A stretch of DNA of 64,000 nucleotides from Blastobasis lacticolella (taxonomy: Eukaryota; Arthropoda; Insecta; Lepidoptera; Blastobasidae). Every line of letters starts with the position of its first letter. Position 1 is the stretch's first letter. The notes beneath the pieces are model-generated. The model was not told the DNA's origin and did no database searches. It saw only the letters and a list, made by a program, of their open reading frames with translations. Location of the stretch: the NCBI GenBank assembly GCA_905147135.1, contig LR990056.1:1374001-1438000 (forward strand). Reading direction: 5' to 3'. Shown piece by piece: positions 12,023 through 22,600 of this stretch. A program made the translations under genes and the position numbers.

Positions 12023-12062
12023 ATTCCACTTTGTATAAGTAGACACTTATACAAAGTGGAAT
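12023..12062. repeat. perfect 18-bp-arm palindrome
   Basis: ATTCCACTTTGTATAAGT - AGAC - ACTTATACAAAGTGGAAT. One arm is part of a dispersed repeat seen at 5325-5425, 11803-11935, 31965-32080 and 56185-56300 (tacaaagtggatttttcttg). Confidence 0.85.
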
Positions 12063-12244
12063 TTTTCTTGATCTTGATGACTTATGATATCCTTCGGCGC
12101 CATCACAGTCTATTGATGCTATTCTGCTCTGTCGGACACGACACGGCCAATGTATGTATTTGCAATACTTGGGTAAAAATGTGCTTCCATTTCTGGTCTA
12201 CGGAGTACCTGGTCTGCCAGCCTTACATACGACGACCTACGACT

Positions 12245-12415
12245 TCGAGATTTCGCGGTACGCCCAAGAAACGATTGATCAATATCCCTGACAATACAAC
12301 GGCTTACGACGAGGCCCCAAAGCGGCGCAGGTGGAGAAGAAAGCAAGATAGCGGACCTTTGCAGAAGCCGGGATTGACCGCTCGGATGTTGATGATGATG
12401 AAACTGGCAGAGTAG
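12245..12415 (+). mobile_element. LINE C-terminal fragment ending in gatgatgatg
   Basis: RGTPKKRLINIPDNTTAYDE-like and RRWRRKQDSGPLQKPG resemble the last coding block of another RTE-type LINE; tail gttgatgatgatgaaa. Reversed fragments of the family lie at 4285-4500, 17975-18070, 19975-20030 and 37255-37330. Confidence 0.6.
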
Positions 12416-12469
12416 TATGGGTATGCTATGTAAGGTAAGCTATTTTTCTTTACAATAAACTAGGCAGGC

Positions 12470-12660
12470 GGTTTACCACCATCTCACCCTGATGGGAAGT
12501 GGCGATGCAGCCGGAGGTGGAGGATGCCTGTCTAGAAACAGCCTTTTTACTCTGGCATTGTACTGTTCGGGGAACACACTATGATGCCCATAGGCGGCGG
12601 TGACCACTTTCCATCTGGTGGCCCGCTTGCCTGTTTGTCTGCCATATAACATAAAAAAAC
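12470..12660 (+). repeat. CR1-like 3' tail repeat
   Basis: Related ending (ggtgaccactttccatctgg, tggcccgcttgcctgtttg), poly-A-like end aaaaaacac. Confidence 0.6.
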
Positions 12661-13463
12661 ACTAGATGGCAAAGCGTTCTATTAATTAGCCGTAAGCAAG
12701 CCATAGTGGTTCACGCGGATAGCTGGTACGTAGATACTTGTATCAACTATAAGGTGGAACGCCTGCCCACCCCTTGTGCCCCGAAGGCGGAAAGGGGCCG
12801 GCGGGATTAGATCAAACATTTCCTTCGCACACTATCCTAGTCACTACGTTTATCTGCTTTCACTCCGGCACGTTCTCTTATTTCACTATTTCGTAATGCA
12901 TGAAAATATATATGTATGTGGAAGAGCCGAGAGAGGTATGTGAGGATCGCAGCTTATGGCACTCTATAGTCTCTGCCTACCCCTATCTTTGCCATAGGAC
13001 CTAGATAGGATACGGGAGTGACTGTGTATGTATGTATAGGTATGTACTATTCCGTAATTTGTTTCTCAATATCGGCCTGCCCCGCTTCGCACGGGTTGTA
13101 TTGTAATCTTAACATTAAACACCTAAACCTTCCTCATGAATCACTCTATCTATTGGTAAACACAACAATATCCGTTCACAATCTAGTTTTTGCGTTTATT
13201 GCGAACAGACAGACAGACACGGCGTGGGAATATCGATACTTCTTCTTCTTACGATAATCCTTCTAATACCTACTTCTTAGCGTATATTCATGTCCATGCT
13301 TCTGCCAAACCAAACTTTCGCTTACACACCATACACTTTTATCCACACCTATTATAGATTACACTTACTTAGAATTAGAAAAAAAATGGTTTAGCAAATA
13401 ACTTTCAATACCGCCTAATCACAAAATCAATGAACAATTAATCAATTTTTATCAAGCGGCAGC

Positions 13464-13545
13464 GATAAGTTGGGGTTTACACTGATTCAACTGTAAATCC
13501 TATTGCTACCGTTCATTGCTGATAACTGTTCAAATGTTAATCAGT
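13464..13545 (+). promoter_or_regulatory. candidate core promoter of the serine protease
   Basis: An arthropod-type initiator TCAGT lies at 13541-13545, only 11 bases before the ATG at 13556. GATA-like motifs lie at 13464-13468 (CGATAAG context) and 13520-13525 (TGATAA). GATA factors control many insect midgut genes, so gut expression is an inference. No TATA box was seen. Confidence 0.3.
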
Positions 13546-13555
13546 GCCGGAAACG

Positions 13556-13603
13556 ATGGCAGAGTGTAAGGGGTTTTTTATCGCCATTTTGGCGTTGGCC
13601 CAG
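13556..13603 (+). CDS. protease exon 1, signal peptide
   Basis: 16 codons from ATG to CAG, donor gtgagaa, phase 0. The hydrophobic core FFIAILALA is typical of a secretory signal. Confidence 0.85.
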
Positions 13604-16600
13604 GTGAGAAAATCGTGATTTTTTCCGAAATAACAATAAAAATTCGAATGTGCATTATCAGATCTTCCTGAAAAATCCATAAATTAAGAGTTGGGGGGCG
13701 TTACGGACTCCAGAACCATCCTGGGGCCCAAACCTCCCCTGCAAGCTGTCCACTGTTCTTAGACGGACAAGGCTCTGGCGAATCGTCGTTTCCCTAATGG
13801 GTTGTGCGGGCATGGTCCCCCTGCTCTCAGATGGACGAGGCTCTGGCGAAACAGCTTTTCCCTAACGGGTTGTGCAGTGAAATGGCAGTCGCCGCACGTA
13901 AAAAGTTAAACACCACTAATTTTTAATTAAATGGTAGGAAATGCATTCAGTAAATCTGAAAGCGCTTTTCTAGTAGATGAGCGATCCCTGACTGGCAGGT
14001 TTGCCGCTAGCCGGTAAGCTTGGATTTAGGTACCTACCGCTACGAATCTTGTGAGTTGTGGTAGTAGTCTAGTATGTACACGTTTTAGTAGTATGATCCT
14101 AATAAGCATTGAAGTTAATTCCTCTGATCCTCATCCAGTGCAAGACCGCATTTACCCTAGTAGGTAGACAAATAACAGTGACGTGGCTTAGACTTCTGTA
14201 ATGTCCAATGCCATTGTGTTACTATGCACAATACATTATAGGAGTACTTAGGTATAGGTAGGTTACATCAAGGTACAATCTAATTGATAGGATAGGATAG
14301 GTATGTATCTTACAAACATGGCTAATTGGTTTTGCTTATTTCAGATCGTAAGCGGACATGTTGAAGTTGATTTCATAGAAAATGTGATAAAGAAAGGTAA
14401 GTCACTCATTTTACCTAATGAAAGTACATACGAGACGTTCATTAGCGTGCGATTTAACAATTACATAACTAAGTTCCTCTATCTACCCCAACGGGAATAA
14501 GGCGTTATGTGTAAATACCTATCAAATATGTATAATGACCTTATCCACAAGGATAGGTCAACCGAAGGTAATGTATGAAAATATGTAAGAATGTAGAAGA
14601 GGCAAAAGAAGAGATTCAGAATGGTATGTTGTGTGGTACTCGATGTTCTCTGCCTGCCCCATGGATACGGGCGTGAGTGTGTATATGTCGCAGCCAAATG
14701 GTTAAATTAGCCAGTTGATTAAACGGCTAGCTATTTAAGCAGTTACTTAATTGAAAATTGGCCAAATTTATGAACTTTGAAAGTAAAGTCTAATGAACGA
14801 TATTGCCTCGAGTTTACGGAGCTCTTCCATTCATTGTCATAATGCTAACCTTAACTAACCGAATAGAAACCTAATGCAAACTATTATTATACTTTGAAGT
14901 TATTGTGGGTAGGTTAGCATTGGAACAATGTGTGGAAGAGCTGCGTAAACTCGAGGCAATATCGTTCTTTCAACATCACTTTAAAATCTAATGAAACTGG
15001 CGAATTTTCAACTAAATAATTGCTCCAAAAGCTAGCCGTTTAGTTAACTGGCTAATTGAACCATCCGGCTGCGACATATATAGCTCATACCAAATAAGAA
15101 TAAAGGCATAGTCCTGCGAACAACATACTGACGCACGCAAAACGACGCCATACTGTGTACGTACACGGTCATACGCACACATTGACAACCATTGCTATTG
15201 TCTAACTCAGTTGGCAACTGTATTTGATATCAGATAATTCTATACTACGTCATCTACGTTGGCCACTGGCTATCATCATATCAGCCAGTAGACGCCCACT
15301 GCTGGGCATAGGCCTCCCCCAGAGATCTCCACAAAGACCGGTCCTGTGCTTTCCGCATCCAGCTGGTACCTGCGATCCTTACAAGGTCGTCGGTCCACCT
15401 TGTAGGAGGCCTACCCACGCTACGTCTACCGGTACGTGGTCGCCACTCGAGAACTTTACTGCCCCGTCGGCCATCTGTTCTTCGAGCTATGTGCCCTGCC
15501 CACTGCCACTTCAGTCTGGCAATCCTTAGAGCTATATCGGTGACCTTGGTTCTCTTGCGGATCTCCTCATTTCTGACTCGATCGCGCAAAGAAACTCCGA
15601 GCATAGCTCTTTCCATTGCCCTTTGGGTAACAGTGAGCTTTCTTATAAGGCCCATAGTGAGTGGCCACGTTTCAGCTCCGTAAGTCATCACTGGCAACAC
15701 ACATTGGTCAAAGACCTTCGTCTTGAGACACTGCGGTAATTGGGACGAAAATATGTGTCGTAGCTTCCCGAACGCTGCCCAACCGAGTTGGATTCGTCGA
15801 TAAACCTCTTTTTCGAAATTGGACCTACCTAGCCGGATTATTTGTCCTAGGTATGTATAGTCGTCAACAACTTCAAGTGGAGTGCCTCCAACTGTCACTG
15901 GAGTAGGCACAACATGGACATTCGACATTATTTTCGTCTTGTCCATGTTCATTTTAAGACCTACTTGTTGAGAGGCCCTACAGAGGCCATCGAGCATTTT
16001 GCCCAAGTCTTCCAGGGTTCCAGCCATGACTACGATATCGTCAGCAAATCTGAGGTGCGTGAGGTACTCGCCGTTAATGTTAATGCCAAGTCCGTCCCAG
16101 TCCAGAAGCCTAAAGATATCCTCCAGTGCAGCGGTGAACAACTTCGGTGATATGACATCACCTTGTCTATCACCTCGCTGCAGCTGAATAGGTTCTGCGG
16201 TCTTGTCCTGGAGACGAACTGACATAGTGGCGTTTTCGTACAAACACTTCAGTGCTTCGATATATCGATAGTCAATTTGGCACCTCTGTAGAGACTGGAG
16301 CACCGCCCAAGTTTCGATCGAATCGAAGGCTTTCTCATAGTCCACAAACGCCAAGCATAATGGCCGGTTATACTCTTACAACACAACGGTTATACTCGTA
16401 CAACCTGCCGCAGCGTATGTATGTGGTATATGGTACTAAATCCTTTTCGGAATCCGGCTTGGTCGGGAGGCTGGAAGTCATCAAACCTGCGTGCGAGACG
16501 ATTCGTAATGACTCATTCATATTCAATGTGCCTCTTACCAAGCGGTATCACTGCCAATTTTAACGCTATTGATCACCGAGACATCATTGAATATATGCCG

Positions 16601-19600
16601 TTACGTAGATAGGATGAAGTCAATCTCATTTTTTGTGACACCATCGGGACTAACCCACGTCCATCTGCGATGATCCGGCTTCCTGAAAAATGAGTTAATC
16701 ATAAAGAGTCCCTCCTTCTCCATAAAGCCGGCCGGCCAGCATCTGGCCACGGGCGTTCCGACTTCCAACTCCAAATTGCCCCACTCTCAACTCGTCTCCG
16801 CCTCGTTTGCCCAGTTTCGCGTTGAAATCCCCCATGACAACGGTATAATGTGTCTTGGAGGTATGCATGGCTGTAGAAATATCCTCATACATAGCCTCCA
16901 CTTCATCGTCGGAGTGAGTTGAAGTCGGTGCGTAGACCTGTATGACCTTCAACGAATACCGCTTGGTAATTCTGAGTATAAGGTACGCTACCCTAGACGA
17001 CACACTCTCGATTTTGACGATGTTGTTCACGAGGGATTTGTGGACGAGGAACCCGACACCACCTAGGGACAGTTGGTCGCCCTCCCGGAAGTAAAGCAGA
17101 TTTCCGGACTTTAGGATTATCGAGTCCTCCCCCTTTCTTCGGACTTCAGATAACCCTATAATATCCCAATGTAATCTGCTTACCACTTCCTCCAGTTCCA
17201 CGAGCTTTTCGTCGGCCCGCAGTGTCTGGACATTGTATGTAGCCAGGGCCAGTGGTCGTGCTTTGTGGTAGCCTGGTCGCATCCGGTGATTCTTCGCACC
17301 CCCTGCCCCGCCGTTACCGTGACCGCTACCATAGTCCGGAATAGCGGGGCTGCCGGGTACTGGGGCCACGCCACGCTTGGCAGGCGGGTTGGCGATCGCA
17401 GTGCAGTAGATGTAAACGTACCCGAAAGATGCTGCTGCCCATCTTTCGGGTTATTCCCTTAGTCGCCTCTTACGACACCCACGGGAAGAGATGGGGTGGT
17501 GTTATTCTTTTAAGTGGCGGCACCACACACCACTGTCTATAGCGTATACCAAATCAGAGTAGTGTATGATTATTATATGTCAAAATCAGCTGTCCACTGA
17601 GATAGCCAATAACCCTGGGCTGATTGCCAACCAACTACGCCATTTACGAAACCGGTCTCGTGTCACTGTTTCAGTTTTATTTCAGATTTGGTCTAAGGGA
17701 TCTAGGTACCGTATATACCTATAGCGTAATTGTCGTTCCTCAGAATCGGCATCCCCTCCGAGCTCCCGCATAGTGTCGGGCTGGGAGGCCCGCCCGGGGC
17801 AGCACCCTCATCAGATCGCGCTGCGGATGGTGAATGCGATAGGCGGCGTCAGCGCCTGCGGCGGCTCCATCGTGCACGAGAACTGGGCGATCTCCGCCGC
17901 CCATTGCACGGCTGGGTGCGTATGGCGTAGTGATTGAGTTTCCTAAGGCCCCTTACTTTCCCAAGAACAAATCATCATCATCAGAACGGTCAATCCCGGC
18001 TTCTGCCAGGGTCCGCTATCCTGATCTTTCTTCTCCACTTTGCCCGATCGTCGACATCTTCACGTCGTAAACCCCAATAAGTGCACAAATCTGTTAGGGG
18101 CAGATAGGGATTTGCGTCTCCATCGGCACAATTTATAAGTTGGGAGGATGGTGACGCGATATTCGCATCTGTTCCCTAATGAAGAAAACAAGCAAACTCG
18201 TACAAGTCCTCGTTACTAACCCGACAAGGTTTTCTCCAGGTTGCATATACAAACATTACTTCTAGCCTTCTGACTCATCTTTCAAACAAGTTTTGTACCG
18301 TAGATAACTAAGATAGTTGGATAGAAGTAGACCGCCTAACTGGAATACTGAGTCGCTTATGACTTGCCATCTCGTGATCTCGCTTGCTCGCGAAGGCGCC
18401 GCGAATGGAGTGAGCGAGATGAAGTCATTAAGCTATCACAAATGCTATCGTAATGATTAGGCGGTAGGGTTGTAGGTTACCAATCTCACTGTCCCCAGAC
18501 GTCAAAATCTTTGTTTTGTACAAAGTATAAAACAAAGTCGCTGCCTGCTGTCTGTCCCTATTTACCTATTTATGTAGGTATACTTAGATCTTTTAAAATG
18601 CGCAACGGATTTTAATGCGGTTTCAGCAATAGATAGAGTGATTCAAGGGGAAGGTTTGTAAGCAAGAAGGTAGGGTAGGTTAGGGTTAAGTAGGTGTTCG
18701 CGAACGAACTCGCGCCGTGCCCGCTACTCTTAATATAAATCTAAAATTTAATTCATAACTTGAAACTTATCATTTTCCATCCAGGCAAGTGACGCTAGTG
18801 GTCCGCGCCGGCGTGACGAACCTCACTACCCCGGCCTACATATCGGAGTCGACACTCTGGTACAACCACCCGACCTTCAACGACCACACGCCGTTGGTGG
18901 TGCAGCCGAACGACATCGCCATATTGAGACTGGATGTGGCCGTGACTTGGTCTGGTGGGTATCATTGGGAATTTGTGCTTTTTTTAGGTTTGATTAGGAA
19001 TTTTTGAAATTAGTAGACGGCTAGTTCATCTGCTCCCTATCTCTATTGGTCAATATTTGGTCACCATTTTATCAGGTGGTACGACTCTGTCAAGCCTGAG
19101 GAGTCCGCCTGGGTGTGTACCACCACCTTATCTATTTCTGCCACTCAGCAACAATACATATTAGTATTGATTGTCTGAAGGTAGCCAGCGCAATTAGATA
19201 TTACAGGCGTGAGGCATTTCATCTTATAGTCATAGAGAAGGCACCTACGATTCTGCATTGTTACATTAAACCTTAAATCGTAGATGGTATGGGCACCAGT
19301 TACCTCTTACTAGGTGGGTGGGAAAGCTTCTTCGTATTATTTAAGCCTGGTTTCGTAGGAAACCGATAATATACCAAAATATAACTAGAAATGCTCACTA
19401 AGGATCACTTACACACCCATCAGACTGCAGACTGTAGGAAAGATATACCTACACAGGTCTATTGTTATTTACGTACCTATTATAGGTACCTACCTACTTT
19501 AGAAACTATATGTGACACGTTCATAATTTTTAATTACTTACTTATCTTATCAATGCTTTCAAATGATTTTAATCTTATTTATTATATTGTTTTATTACAA

Positions 19601-22600
19601 GTCGGTAGTTTATTTAGATACCTATAGCTACGATTGTTTTATCGACTTACTCTTTACGTTGAATTATGGTGAGCGTCGGTTGCCGAGTGCTAAGGGCATC
19701 CGACTCGCAAGCCTCCGTGTACCAATGACTGCGGGAAAACATCGTGATAAAACGTGTGTAACCATCTGGTTTCCCTGGTTCCAGGCTGACGGAAGTCAGA
19801 TGGCAGTCGCTCCACTGTAATTGCCTGATTTGCCAAATCCGGGTTCATGGTCAAGGTGGACCCTAGGGCCTCGTGCGCGAGAGTTCAACCGACACATTAA
19901 CGCCAAGATTATTGTTTTAGAGGGCCTATAACTCTTCTCCATCTTTGTTACATCTTCTCTGGCCAACACCAATCGTCATCATACAAGCGGTCAATCCCGG
20001 ATTCTGCCAGGGCTGCTAAATCCTAATTTATACACTAGCTCTTTGCCCGCGACTTCGAACCTAAAATCGCGGTTCTAACCCCCTACCATATATGCTAGGG
20101 GGGTCTAGTCACTCTGCAGTTGACTGTACAAGATACCGTCACTGGGTGTCAATCGTCTTCCGAGACTGTTCAACCAGTCTCAGGGTCCCCGGCGGAAGAC
20201 CTTGGTCAACCTCGCTTCGTCAACGGCATTAGGAGGCACACCTAACGAGTTGCGAGCTCGTTGCGGTGCTGAAAGTTCAACTAGCCTCAAAGTTAATTCA
20301 CCCATCCAGTTCTCGGACTCTGCGAGCGTTGCTTAACCTTCGTTATCGGTCTCCCTGCCACTAGACCAGCGCTACATCAGTGTACGGTAATTGATCTTTG
20401 ATAACCTCCTATCCTGCAGAGCTGCTGCAACCCATCCGCATCCAGCCGTCGTCGGAAGCCTTCCGGAACTACGCAGAGCTGCAGGTCTACGCCAGCGGCT
20501 ACGGCAGGACCTGGACGCTGGGTGAGCTGTTCTAGACTCTTTTGGGACCAATTTTGTTTGGGTTTAACAAATATGGAATTATTTTCAGTTGTCCGTAAAA
20601 TAGTCGAACAGCGAATTCAAATAGGTAGTAAAGATGAATTCGCTTTTTAAATATAGTCTATTTCGGAGTATAGTGTAGTTAAATTTATTACCAAGAGTGA
20701 AAATAGATCAAAATCGTTAAAAACCGGCTAAGTGCGAATCGAACTCGCATACAAAAAACTCCATACCACTAACACAAATAATTCTTAGGTTAGCAACAAG
20801 ATTTTGATGCCAGTTAACATGTAATTCGTTAAATTCTATTAATTCAAGTCCAAATTCTATTAACGCAAAGTTTTAGTATTAGCACTATATATACGTAATC
20901 ATACAAAGTTTCGTACTTGTATATATTGCAGTTATTACGATAGAGCAGTAATATAAAACGCCCGAGAAACATGGAAATAGATGTTGACCACTGAACCACT
21001 CAGGTCATCAGTGACAGTGAAAGTTAGGGTTATAACTGTTTTTCTTGATTATTGATAGTACTAAGAAGTTTGATAGCATGTAAGCAGAAACTAAGTGTTA
21101 TTATGAACATAGATTTAACCCCAGATATGTCAGTCTTCAACTGACATGCAGTTTTGCTTGTAAAAAAAAACAATTTAAAATTAATGAGTTATTTTACATT
21201 CGAAATTCTAAGTTTCGACTTGAAAAGCTTCCCTGGATATTCCAATTATTTGAACTGTTTTTTCTTTTTATTCGGCTCATGGAAAAGGTTTTTACGGGGT
21301 AGGCAACGCGTGGGTGATGCCCCTGGTATTGCAAACGTCCATAGGCTGCGGTGACTAATTACCATCAGACAGGTTATAAGCTTGTTTGCCAGCTTAGTGG
21401 TATAAAAAAATTGCTGTATGACTGTACCTAATCTCTCATTGTGTTGCCAGGCAACACCCCTGAGGTGCTGAACTGGGTGTACCTGCGCGGCGTCTCCAAC
21501 GACGAGTGCTTCCGCACCTTCGGCTCCATCATCAATAACAACGCGATCTGCGCGAGATACTACAACGTCACCTCGCAGTCTATTTGCCAGGTGAGTTTGT
21601 TTTCTTATTTCATTGGCTGTCAACTCGTGGCGGGTTACCGATATGTGGCAAGTGACGTCCACTGAGATCACATCAGTTGTAGTCTCAGTCAACGGTCTTG
21701 TTCCTACTTCTTTTCGAGGCTACCTGCCCCTGAGGTGACTGCTTACCATCAGGCAGGTGGTAAGCTTGTTTGCCACCTTAGTGGTATAAAAAACCTGTAG
21801 AAATGGGGTCGGCGTGACCGTTTCTGTCGAGGGATATAATTCCATGACTGGGAAGAGTCTTCATTTCATTTCGGAATAATTATTATTGGATTCACAATCT
21901 AGGTTAGAAATTATGGTACCTATGAAATGTAAACACAAATCCATCGACCAATGACGACGTGATTGGTTCAGTGGTTATATTAGCATTGGCTGGTCTACCA
22001 CGCAAGAGCACCCGGGTTCGATTCCCTGCCGAGCAGAAATTAAAATGATGAATTTTAATATTATTTATTTTACGGGTCTGGGTGTTACATGTATAATTAG
22101 TATATATTTAAAAATATAAGTAGTCTAACAGTTTTTAGCACCCACAGCATAAGCTTACTTCGAACCTAGATGGCGCTATGTGAATTTGTTTAACCATCTT
22201 TATTTATTTATAAATATTATGGTTATTTATTAGCATATCGACCTACTAAAACCAGTATAAAAGGAGCTAACGTTGGTATACGATTCTATAGAGACGCTAG
22301 CTCATCTTATACTGGTTACTATGAAAATTTACCAGTATAAAATTCTCAAAATGCATCATCCAGGGCGACAGCAGCGGGCCGCGTATACTTATTCATCAGC
22401 ATAATTTAACCAGTATAAAAAAACTAACATTTGTATGCGCGCCTGAAGAGACGCTAGCTCATCTTATACTGGTTTTCCTATTAAACTCTAAATCCATCGT
22501 CCAGGGCGACAGCGGCGGGCCGCTGGTGCACGTGGGCGCGGACGGCGTGCCGACGCTCGTGGGGATCAGCTCGTTCGTGGCGGGCGGCGACTTCGGCTGC

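Noticed and set aside
11900..12415. 171-codon open frame
   Set aside because: Chance fusion of a palindromic repeat with a LINE fragment.
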